Assembly: GCA_037157565.1 (NCBI GenBank)
Contig: JAZHRO010000002.1
Location: forward strand, 74,450,001 to 74,514,000
DNA from: Thalassia testudinum
Taxonomy: Eukaryota; Streptophyta; Magnoliopsida; Alismatales; Hydrocharitaceae
Length of the DNA: 64,000 bases
Reading direction: 5' to 3'
The position numbers and the translations under genes are program-made. Shown here piece by piece: positions 24,585 to 33,610 of the stretch (position 1 is its first letter; the number at the start of each line of letters is the position of its first letter). Under the pieces are notes generated by a model. That model made no database searches, was not told the origin of the DNA, and saw only the letters and a program-made list of their open reading frames with translations.

Positions 24585-24960
24585 GCTATAGGAGGGGGAT
24601 TGAGTTGGGGCTTACGTGGGGGTGGGGGGAAGGGGAGCGGAAGAATGACATTGAAGAAGGGAGAGGATGGAGGAACCGGGAGGAAAGGAGGTGGTGTCAG
24701 AGGAGAGAGGTGACTAGGGTGAGGTCTTGGGAGGGGGACTTGGGGACGGGATGAGAGGTGAAGACTTTCCTTTTTTTTTTTAAAAAAAAAAATTTTTGTC
24801 ACAGTTTTGAAATCGTGGCCAAATGTTGGTTTTGGTCACGGTTCTTAGAACTGTGACTAAACCCACCTTCTCTTACTCTTTTGGTCATGGTTCCACCTAA
24901 AACCATGACCATTGGTTAGTTTTGGTCACAACCATGACCAAAGCAAGCATTTCTAGTATG
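24585..24960. mobile_element. Small non-autonomous CACTA-like insertion in copia pol
   Basis: About 375 bp separate two consecutive pieces of the copia frame (SIDE before, GMIRSLLYLTAS after). The insert has a G-rich left half and a right half with palindromes of the same sequence type as 17541-17822 (ttttggtcacggttc, ggtcatggttcca). Its right end, ctagtatg, reads CATACTAGAA on the minus strand, a decayed form of the CACTACTAG terminus. The triplet tat occurs at both junctions and may be the 3-bp target duplication. The left terminus is not recognisable. Confidence 0.65.
24797..24942. repeat. Subterminal palindromes of the small CACTA-like insertion
   Basis: Four imperfect inverted pairs lie at about 24797-24820, 24830-24860, 24880-24913 and 24919-24942, with half-site TTTGGTCACGGTTC or close variants. 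They are the same word family as the large CACTA element's right end. Confidence 0.75.
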
Positions 24961-25560
24961 TATTAAGGTATGATTAGGTCTCTACTTTATCTTACTGCAA
25001 GTAAACCAAGCATTGTGTTTGCAACTTGTTTATGTGCTAGTTTCCAAAGCTCTCTTAAAGAATCTCATTTGAATGTTGTAAAATGTATTCTTAAATACCT
25101 AAAAGAAACTAGCATCATTTATAGCATATAATGATGTCGACTATGTTGGTAGTAGAACTAATAGAAAAATACTAGTAGGACTTGTCAATTCTTGGGTAGT
25201 GCACTTGTTTCTTATTTTTCCAAGAAGCAAAATTGCATTGCTCTATCCACTATGGAAGTTTAATACATTTCAGTTGCTTTGGCTTGTTCTCAAGTGCTCT
25301 AGATGAAACAAACTCTATTACATTTAGGGTTAAAAGTCAATTAAACTAGAATACTTTGTGACAACACAAGTTCTATTAACCTTTCTAAGAATCCAGTTCA
25401 TCACTCTAGAATGAAACACATAGATGTTAGACACCACTTTCTAAGGGATAAATTTCTTGGAGGAGAAATTAAGCTAGAAATCATAAATATGCAAGACAAC
25501 TTGCTGATATATTCACAAAGCCACTTTGTTAGAAACATTTAGCCATATTAGAAAGCATCT
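24961..25560 (+). pseudogene. Ty1/copia RNase H region, decayed
   Basis: This continues the interrupted pol with GMIRSLLYLTASKPSIVF and ATCLCASFQSS, then KYLKET. Further along, in shifted frames, come the familiar copia RNase H end words: a CDN-like cytosine/asparagine segment near 25360, MKHIDVRHHFLRD near 25410-25450, and a Q-L-A-D-I-like stretch near 25495. Multiple frameshifts and stops are present. It ends before the non-coding spacer that precedes the extra ORF. Confidence 0.85.
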
Positions 25561-26628
25561 AGGAATCTACAAGTTAAAAAACTTAGAAAATTAAAAAAAC
25601 TTATTTTCAGATGCTTGACAATACACATTAGATGTCTGCTTTTTCTAAGATTTTTGTGATTTGTGAAGTCTAAGAAATTTCAGGCATATAAGTGTCACAC
25701 TAAGATGTCTACTTTTCTCATATCTCTATAATGATCACTTTCCAACAATTGTTTTTCAAATTTGATTTCAATTGTTTGACTGTTTTGATGATCATTTCAA
25801 GGTTCACTCCATTGAGACATCTGTCCTATTCATAGGGCATCTTAATTTTGAATTTCATACGTTTGGCCTGTTATTTTGATGTCTACCTTTTGACGACTAT
25901 TGTTTTCTTCACTTGAAATTTGAACCAAGATTCTCAACCACTTCTCTTAATTGCTATTGCAGCCTTTGATGGGAATTTTGAAAAAGGTGTCAACCATTAA
26001 CCATCGTGTACCTTGGTTATAATGGAGTAACCTCTTCTTAATCATTCAAAATAAACTTCTCTTCATTTTCCACATTCTCATCTTTCTTCAGGAACCTCCC
26101 TTACTCTTACACACTCACTCTCTCTCTTCTTTAACTCCGATCATTCAAGCATCTTCTTCAACCATCCAAAAGCTCGCCAGATGTCTCCATCTTTGTGCTG
26201 GATGTCTGACTTTGTGTGGCCATCTTGGATAAGGAGGAAGAAGAGAAGGAAGATCAGTTCTTTAGGTATTCATTCTTCTCACTTCTTTTGTCACTTTTAC
26301 ATCTTTCTTATTTTTCACAACTTTTAAACTTGTTCCTTATGTTTTTGGGGATGTGTTTTCTATTCTTTGGATGCATTTTTTTTCAATCTTTTCATGTCTT
26401 AATTGGTCATTTTTTGGGCATATGATTTCATGAATCTTTGATGTCTATATTTTTTGGCCATTTGTTTTTTCTTTAACTTTAACGTATTTGTTCTTCTAGT
26501 CATTTGATTTTTCTTTCAAATGTGTGAATGGTCCATTTCAGACGTCTAACTAGAATACCAGATATTTGATATTCTCTTATCCTCTTGATCTTGCTTCTAT
26601 TTGTTTCATTTCTCTTTGTTTCCTTTCC
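25561..26628. other. Spacer between pol and the extra ORF; decayed GATGTCT words
   Basis: No gene is visible. The word agatgtct or gatgtct recurs (about 25629, 25703, 25880, 26173, 26199, 26442), with one agacgtcta near 26544. These look like decayed copies of the AGACGTCT palindrome that is abundant in the young Sirevirus LTR at 30.8-31.3 kb. Confidence 0.5.
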
Positions 26629-27703
26629 TATGGGTCCTAGAAAGAAATAAGAGTGTTGACCTTCATCAAACCCAAGAGGATGTAGAGCTACCTAATGTAA
26701 TGGAATAATTTTGCATAAACAAAAAAGATTATGAAAAGTTAAATAATTTTGAAAAATTCTAAGTTAGAATTGGAAGACATATAGTTTGGGATGATTTTCG
26801 AGACTTTGGCCTTATTGATTTTTTCCAAGCTTAAGGTATTCATCATTCTTTTATGAAGATTTTTATCCTGGAGGTAGTTTACATAGTGTCTTTCCTGAAC
26901 TTGCCAAACTTTTCTATGCAAACCTTTTAAATGAATCTACCACCAAGGAATCTATCTTGAAATCTTCTATTTTGGATGTCACTTTCACTGTCACCAATGA
27001 AGTCATTTCCTCCATTATCAATTCACTCGATAATGGTGTTCATTGGAAGGACATCTCTAAGGAGGTTGACTTCAATATCGTAACCAAAACTCTAGTTAAG
27101 GAAGAAATATTTTTTGAAGGAATACAACCTGAATCAAAATTTCTCAAGACCACACTTAGACTCCTTACTAGACTTGTCTCTTGGAACCTTCATGGCAAAT
27201 CTAGTTCCTTTGACCATGTTTCTAAGGAACTTGGCTATATTATTTATGCCATAATGAATCACACTAAATTAAATTGGTGTGATCTTATTATGGACTGCCT
27301 CATTACTACAAATCGCAAAAATCTTCATTTAGGAGCCTCTATCTCCAATATGCTTATTCACTTCAATCTTGACCTTAAAAGACAATATATAGATGAGTCA
27401 GTGAAGAAGTTTGTTATGATGACTCTTCTTCTTCTTATGGGGATTAAGAAAGGGAATGAGGAACAAAAGTTAGAAGCAAATCAAGAGGCAAACCAAGAGT
27501 CTTCTCAAGTTCCTCCATCTTCTCAAGCTCCACTTTTGCTTCCATACCCCAATATGTATTCTTCCTACAATGCACCTGATAGTGCTTTTTGGAAGGCTCC
27601 ATCAATCAAGCTATGTTTGATGGCATGGAACTCCAACTCAAACGACAACATAAAGATCATGACTATCTCTAGAGCTTCACGAACCAATATTCCTTGCATA
27701 TGA
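26629..27703 (+). pseudogene. Extra ORF between pol and 3' LTR of the old Sirevirus (env-like position, function unknown)
   Basis: A start-like ATG at 26629 (MGPRKK) is followed quickly by stops. A long frame is then open upstream of 26957 and to 27703: YPGGSLHSVFPELAKLFYANL, then SIINSLDNG, then LRLLTRLVSWNLHG, then SKELGYIIYAIMNHTKLNW, then NMLIHFNLDLK, and a Gln/Ser/Pro-rich tail. The pattern 'LV-x-FYANL ... NLHP ... YAIMN ... KLNWC ... MLIHF' resembles proteins often annotated in plants as putative plant transposon proteins. The position after RNase H and before the polypurine tract is where Sireviruses carry an env-like gene. I see no signal peptide or membrane segment, so an envelope role is not supported here. 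Confidence 0.6.
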
Positions 27704-28247
27704 CGGTGCTTGAAGATTGAATGAAGAATCTTGAGATCGAGTTCAAGAAATGGAAAAGAAGGTCTTGTAGACCTTGAAGAAATTTCTATTACTTTAGTTT
27801 TTGGGTTGCTTGGTGCCCTTAGTTTTTATTGCTTCTTATCAACTTTTATGTGGCTTGTAACCTTTAGACTCTTTTATGTTGGTTGTCTTGTTTTCTTTGC
27901 TACTTGAACTTTATAATTTTTATGAATCTTGTTTAACCCTTATATGCAATTTCTCTTATTTTTAAAAAAGAAGATGACACTCATCTTGGCCAGGGAGGGG
28001 ATAAAGAGCATGTAAACATATCCCCCTAAGTAAGTTGGAACTCTAACAAGGAACCTACCATTTCCACTCAGGTAGTATGAGCTTGCCCACCAACTAAGCT
28101 ACCTGATGGGCTTCAATTTCTCTTATTTTGATAATGATAAAAATGGGGAGATAAATACTAGATGCTTTGTGATAAGGGGAGCATTTTAGACTAAGTAGAA
28201 GGTATATAAAAGTATGTTTTGTCATTACCAAAAAAGGGGGAGAATAT
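27704..28247 (+). other. 3' untranslated region and polypurine tract of the old Sirevirus
   Basis: T-rich sequence without a gene. It ends in aaaaaagggggagaata (about 28229-28246), the expected plus-strand primer directly before the 3' LTR. A second purine word, aaaatggggagat, lies at about 28140. This matches the multiple polypurine tracts seen in the younger relative. Confidence 0.65.
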
Positions 28248-29245
28248 TGTTCTTACAAGTTAAATATTTACTTTGTGATAATGACATTATATTTCATACT
28301 TTCATACTTTTATTTTAGGACTAATAACTTTTGAAGGGAAGATATGAATGAAGGAAAGAAATGAGAAAAAGAAAGATGGCATTTCTCAAGATTTTTTTTT
28401 AATGTATTTCTTATTTTCTTTGTAGAATGTAAAAAGAGACTTGATTATTTCTTTGAAACTCATATATGACAGATCTTAAAACTTACCTATTACGTTCATC
28501 ATTTTAAATCTCCAGAAAATCAACTTATCAGATTTTTTAAATGTTCAAACTTTGTTCCCAAACATCTACTTTTAACCTAGAGCCAAAAATTGAAAATTGT
28601 CCTTCTAACACTCTTCTTTGCATTTGATCTATCGCAAATTTAAGATGTCTAGGCCTTTATTTTAGATGCCCTAAGATGATTTAAAATGCCAATGCTCAAA
28701 ATTTTCAAACTCCAACATTCCACAAATCTTTAAATATCAGTTGTTAATTATGTAAGTTTAAATGATCATAGTTTTGAGACGTCTAACCTCTTTTCTTAGA
28801 TGTCTACATTACTTTTCTAAACGACTTTTCTACTTTTTCAGACATTCCTGAATCTCATTCATTGAAAGTCAATAACTTTCTCAAGTACTGACTTGGGACT
28901 TTCAGATGTCTAACTATTTTGTCAAACAACTTATTCTTTTAGCTTGAATGTTTGTATCAATTAATCGGATGAACTTGAATCCATTTTTCAAGAAAATCTC
29001 ATTTCTAGGAACTCATCTTTGATTCTATGAGTTTTCCAGTCATCTATATGTTCTCTCAAATGTTTCTGTGAGTAATTTTAGATGTTTGATATTAATTTCT
29101 AGATGTCCTTGTCTAATCCTAACATTAGACTTTGGTTACTGGAAATTTTTGAACATTGAAGCATCTCTTTATATCTTCTCAATCAAATTTTTCATTAATG
29201 ATTGATAGCCATTCTAGCCCCAATAATTACTAATACCTAAAACTA
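28248..29245 (+). mobile_element. Old Sirevirus 3' LTR, first part
   Basis: Starts TGTTCTTACAAG just after the polypurine tract. It contains decayed agatgtct/agacgtct words (about 28636, 28775, 28798, 28913, 29060). It is interrupted at 29245/29246 by the Athila-type solo LTR; the last five bases (aacta) are duplicated at 35600-35604. Confidence 0.75.
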
Positions 29246-30358
29246 TGACAAAATAAAAGTTGATCATTGTAGTGCAAGTTTTAAGATCAAATTAAATTTA
29301 TAGTGTGCTGAAGTCGAATAGATTCTAGTTAAGTTGAGTGAGTCCAAGTCGTTTCCATGGAGGCACAAGTCCAATTGCTTTCTATCTACCTTTTTTTGTG
29401 TTTTTCTACTAGATAATGAAGCAATGAATCTAATACTAGCTACATAATGAAAAAGATGAAAACAAACAAAGAGACAAAAGATGGTACTAACAAATAGCCT
29501 TTGTTCAAAACACATAGTCATTGCTACATCAGCTACTGAAAGCATTAAAAAGAAAGTAAGAAAGAAAGGTAAAAGAATAGAGAGAGAGAAGACAGCCGCC
29601 ACTGAAGAGGAGCTTTAAAGGGGATGTTTGGAAAGGGAGTAGAAGTCGAAGAAAAGCAAGCCAAAAATGCCATGGAGGAAGTTGAGAAGGGCATGTAGGA
29701 AGGTGGAGGGAGAGGGTGACCTAAAGGGAGGATTAAAGGAAGGAGATGGAAGAAGGAACCTAGACTATGGTGGAGAGGATGGCCACTAATGGTGGAGAAG
29801 GAAGAAGGTGAAGGTGAAAGGGGAGGGAAGGGTTCACCATGAAGTTGGAGATGGAGAGGTTGATGATGGCATGGAGAGTTGTGGTATGTTATAGAGGAAG
29901 ATGGAAGGGTAGAGGTGATGTGGCAAAGGATGATTGGTTGGATGATGTGAAGGTAATGATGTGGTGTGAGGGGATTAGTAGAAGGAATGTTGAAGAATGT
30001 GATTAGTTGAGTAGGGATGCCATGGATCATTGTGAGATGGATGGTGGTGATGGGGTTTTGGAAGAGTGGACAACCAAGATGGGATGTCATAGGTGGTGTG
30101 GACTATGGTGGCACAAAATAGAAAGTTGGCTTTTCTCTTCTTTTTTTTTTTGTTGATGTGGAAAAAGTGATGTGGAAATGCTTAGGTGATGTCTTATGGT
30201 TGGCTTAGGAAAGGTGCACATGGATCCTAAGGGTAGGTGTGGTTAGGATTAACTGGAGTGGTGTGGAAGGCTTAGATAAATGGAGGAGATGGAATGCTTA
30301 GGATAGAAGAATAGCTGGCTTGAAATCTTAGGACTAGGTGCCACAATTTTAGAGTGAT

Positions 30359-30363
30359 TTAGG
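30359..30363. repeat. Target-site duplication TTAGG, left
   Basis: ttagg directly precedes the 5' LTR of the gag-only Sirevirus and recurs at 35332-35336 directly after its 3' LTR. Confidence 0.9.
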
Positions 30364-30768
30364 TGTTGGTGCTAGAGCACCACGATCATTTGTTTTGATG
30401 ATAACAAAACACGTGTTATTTAACATTTGCAATTTGAGTCCTAGATTTCAGGTCAATTGCAAATGAAGACGTGTTTAGACGGAACTCGAGCTCGCATCCA
30501 GGACGGATTGGAGGAGCTTGACGGAAAACAGAGGAGGTTCGCGTGGAGCGACAGATTGAAGATGGAAGGAAAAGAAGAATAGGATAGATTCTTTCTTCTG
30601 TACTTGTATTTTTCATTTCTTTTGTTGCTCTTTATTTCCTTAGATATTTCATGTTAAAGAGCCTCAAAGTACCCTAACAGTAGTCCTAGGAACACCGGCA
30701 CAACCCTAGGATACTTAGGTTTTCTGTAGAACACTTAGAAAACCAATATAGGGTTAAAACAGACTTTC

Positions 30769-31312
30769 CAGACGTCTAATTCACAAATCAGACGTCTGAT
30801 AAAGAATTTTAAGACGTCTGACTGTTGTTTCAGACGTCTGATAACTGTTAGGCTGGACATAGTTAGTTCTGTCTGATGAATTTAGACGTCCAGACCTTAG
30901 ACCAGACGTCTTAGGAGACGTCTGATGACTTTGCCAGACGTCCAATCAGTGGACCGTTGGCTGGCTTAGAAAACACTCAAGATTATGACCGTTAGAGCCT
31001 TATCAGACGTCCATAGGACTTTACAGACGTCTGATAAATGACCGTTTTGCCTCGGCTGACCCAAAATCTCTTCTCAGAGATTTTCTAGCCGTTGCAACGT
31101 TTGGAAATCAATTCCCACCGTAAAAGTAGGTTTCCAGACGTCCATACTTAGTTCCAGATGTCCTGTATGTCGTCTGATGGACTTGCACAAAAACCCTGTT
31201 TAGATCTGATACAAGTCAGGGAGAAACCCGCATAGAATCAGACGTCTGACCTTGGAATCAGACGTCTTAAAGTGGCCTTCAAGACGTCTGATGCCAGAGT
31301 TAGACGTCTGAT
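30769..31312. promoter_or_regulatory. Cluster of 15 GACGTC palindromes in LTR U3
   Basis: The core GACGTC occurs 15 times in about 540 bp, mostly as AGACGTCTGA or CAGACGTCTG, plus two decayed forms near 31156 and 31169. GACGTC is the C-box core bound by plant bZIP factors, so an enhancer role upstream of the TATA box is a reasonable inference. The palindromes could also serve as hairpins. Palindrome-rich LTR regions are known in maize Sireviruses. Confidence 0.85.
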
Positions 31313-31421
31313 AACCCTGTCAAATGCAATCATTGTCCTGATTTCGGCCTGATTCTCTTGGGCTTTGCACCCAACGGCTATGGAAGCTTTTCCAAGCCTT
31401 CCAAAGCCTTCCTAAGGCCTC

Positions 31422-31429
31422 TATAAATA
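31422..31429 (+). promoter_or_regulatory. TATA box of the Sirevirus 5' LTR
   Basis: tataaata within ctataaatagaggggagtc, about 110 bp downstream of the GACGTC cluster. The same word lies at 34669-34676 in the 3' LTR. Confidence 0.75.
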
Positions 31430-32088
31430 GAGGGGAGTCTTTGCAACTCAAAAACACACAAGATACACACTAAGAGAAACAAGAGACACACCTAAGCAAC
31501 TTAGTTCCACTCTTTTGTGTCCAATTGAGGCCCTTGCTCTCCAAGCTCTAGCTTCATTCTCTTGAGAGCATCAAGCCTTCGCGCGCCCGCTCTCCCGCTG
31601 TTGATAACGAGAGCGACGTAGCGCCGTCGCGTGGCACACGCACCGCGTCATCATCGACGCACTCCTTGCAAAGGGGAGTTTCCTATTTCCTATAGAAGCT
31701 AGGTTTAATTACTTTGTTGGCTCTATAGGACTATTGTTTCTTTTATCTTTGTCTTTTGGTTGGGTATTCGCTTTGCGAATTCCCGTCTCCTTCGTGGGAC
31801 AAAATCCTTCTCGTGGAGAGAAGGGGTTGAGGAACGCTACCCTCGTACTTGTAGCGTGGTTGTATTGAGGTTGAATCACCCTCGTTCAAAGTGATTCGGT
31901 TAGTGGATTTGATCAACTAGGTTGATCGGAAAATCCTAACTCAAGAGGGTTAGGTGGTGGTTTTTACCCGGTTTGGGTTTCCACCTAAAAATTACTTGTG
32001 TACATTTTGTGATTGCCTATTTTGTGATATTGTTTATATTTATTTCCGCAATTATTACGTCACCCCCTCCTAGTAGAGAACCTTCAAT

Positions 32089-32100
32089 TGGTATCAGAGC
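32089..32100 (+). other. Primer-binding site, initiator Met-tRNA
   Basis: TGGTATCAGAGC, two bases after the 5' LTR end. It is complementary to the 3' end of plant initiator methionine tRNA, the usual copia primer. Confidence 0.95.
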
Positions 32101-32143
32101 AGGTCTCGCATTTTCGGCGTTACAAACCGGCGAGGATCTAAAC

Positions 32144-33289
32144 ATGGAGGGAAGCTGTTCCACAAGTAGGATTTCCGAGGGGCAGTCCACAACCCGTCCG
32201 CCCTACTTTGACGGGAACAACTACAGCTACTGGAAGCTGAGGATGAAGACGTGGCTCCAAGCCACTGAATTCGAGGTATGGGGATGTTGCGAAACCCCAT
32301 ACGAGATCCCGAAGCGACCCCAAGGAGGCTACTCGCAGGTGCAGATTCTAGAGCTCTCACTCAACGCAAAGGCAATGAATGCCCTGTATTGCGCGTTGAG
32401 TCCGGAAGAGTTCGAGAAAATCCAAGAGTGCACCACCGCCCACGAGATATGGAGGAGGTTGGAAGGCACTCATGAGGATTCCAGCTCGGAGGAAGAAGAA
32501 GAAGAAAAAGAAGAAGAAACCACTTGCTTTGGTTTCATGGCTAGAGGAACCAATAGCGACAGTGAAAACGGAAGCGACTCCGACGAAGAGGTAAATTTTG
32601 ATTTACAAGAAGCTTTTAATGAATTATTCGAGATTAGTAAATCACTAAAAATAGAAAATAAAAGCATTAAAAAGAACCTTAGTTTTCTTAGAAATGAAAA
32701 TGATAGGTTAGAAAAACAACTCAAGGATATAGAGACTAGTCCTAAGGATAATAACCTGTTATTAGAAAATCAAGACCTCATCAATGAAAATAATAAATTG
32801 ATTGAGGAAAATAATAGTCTAAAGTTAGAAATTTCTGATTTAAAGACTAAGATGGATATTATAGAAAAAGAAATCGCATGTCTTAGGGAAAATTCTAACA
32901 AATTAATCAACAAAGTTGATAATTTTTATAGCCCTAAGGTTGAGAAAGGATCTCCATCAAGGAGACCTTCTAACAAATCCGGATCCAAGCTCACTTGGAT
33001 ACCGAAGAAAAAATTAGAATCTTGTTTTGTAGGGTTCAGGGATGACTACAACATAAAGGACTGGACCTACAAACTAAAGGCTGGTCAACTCAAGTTGGGA
33101 GAACCAAGGAGTAGACCAAGGAGGAGAACAAGAAGACCAACGAGACGGCGAACAAACGACGGACCCGCCGCATGTCGACCACCAGATTGGAGACCGGCGC
33201 CGATGCCCGGGCCTCCAAGCTACGGATGGGAGCCCCATCCGATGTGGCATCCACCACCACCATTCGGGCCATTTTATTGGCCATGGTAG
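32144..33289 (+). CDS. Gag-like protein of the gag-only Sirevirus (381 aa)
   Basis: The ATG at 32144 is the first after the primer site; upstream in-frame codons belong to the LTR and are excluded. Residues 1-110 are a copia Gag N-terminus (RPPYFDGNNYSYWKLRMKTW, ALSPEEFEKIQ, EIWRRLEGTHE). This joins directly to an acidic block (SSSEEEEEEKEEE), the CFGFMARGTNSDSE word, a long Lys/Glu/Asn coiled coil (about residues 155-275), a WIPKK segment, then a basic Arg/Pro-rich tail and a Pro/Trp-rich end (residues 320-381). In full-length relatives the CFMA word follows the zinc knuckle, so the rest of Gag, including CCHC, appears deleted in frame. The ORF stays open for its whole length. A structural or RNA-packaging role is inferred. 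Confidence 0.85.
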   Translation: MEGSCSTSRISEGQSTTRPPYFDGNNYSYWKLRMKTWLQATEFEVWGCCETPYEIPKRPQGGYSQVQILELSLNAKAMNALYCALSPEEFEKIQECTTAHEIWRRLEGTHEDSSSEEEEEEKEEETTCFGFMARGTNSDSENGSDSDEEVNFDLQEAFNELFEISKSLKIENKSIKKNLSFLRNENDRLEKQLKDIETSPKDNNLLLENQDLINENNKLIEENNSLKLEISDLKTKMDIIEKEIACLRENSNKLINKVDNFYSPKVEKGSPSRRPSNKSGSKLTWIPKKKLESCFVGFRDDYNIKDWTYKLKAGQLKLGEPRSRPRRRTRRPTRRRTNDGPAACRPPDWRPAPMPGPPSYGWEPHPMWHPPPPFGPFYWPW

Positions 33290-33335
33290 GTGAGGTAAAA
33301 TTCTTAACCCTATCCTTTTTATAAGCATTTAGATA

Positions 33336-33610
33336 GGGGGAGTTAAAAATGATGAGCTTATTGTCAATTTTTAAGGGGGAGATACAAGTTAGCTAAATTT
33401 CCTTTAGTAAGGGGGAGAAAAATAATAGCTATCTTGTTGTTATAAAAAGGGGGAGGACATTACCTTTGTTAAAAATAAATAGAAGAGCATGTTTTAAGGG
33501 GGAGTAATAGAAAATTTAAAATCAATCAAACCTTTTTGATAATGTCAAAAAGGGGGAGGATTTTTATGCATTATTATTTACGGTTTTGTCATCATCAAAA
33601 AGGGGGAGAT
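33336..33610 (+). promoter_or_regulatory. Array of seven polypurine-tract motifs before the 3' LTR
   Basis: GGGGGAG occurs seven times in about 275 bp, usually within AAAAGGGGGAG. The last one, agggggagat at 33601-33610, abuts the LTR and is the likely plus-strand primer. Multiple polypurine tracts are a known Sirevirus trait. Confidence 0.9.

Larger units (their letters stand above)
30364..32086 (+). repeat. 5' LTR of the gag-only Sirevirus
   Basis: TGTTGGTGCTAGAGC ... ACCTTCA, 1723 bp. U3 carries the GACGTC palindrome cluster (30769-31312), then a TATA box at 31422-31429, then a pyrimidine-rich leader. It is nearly identical to 33611-35331. Confidence 0.95.

Noticed and set aside
26957..27703. 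Viral-type envelope protein call for the extra Sirevirus ORF
   Set aside because: No signal peptide, transmembrane segment or glycosylation-rich ectodomain is visible; only the map position suggests it.
29545..30090. 181-codon minus-strand Pro/His/Ser-rich open frame
   Set aside because: It lies in a purine-rich tract inside the Athila-type solo LTR and is compositional.
31973..32143. Longer start for the Gag-like ORF upstream of 32144
   Set aside because: Those codons lie in the 5' LTR and primer-binding site, so the frame is only open by chance; the first ATG after the primer site is 32144.
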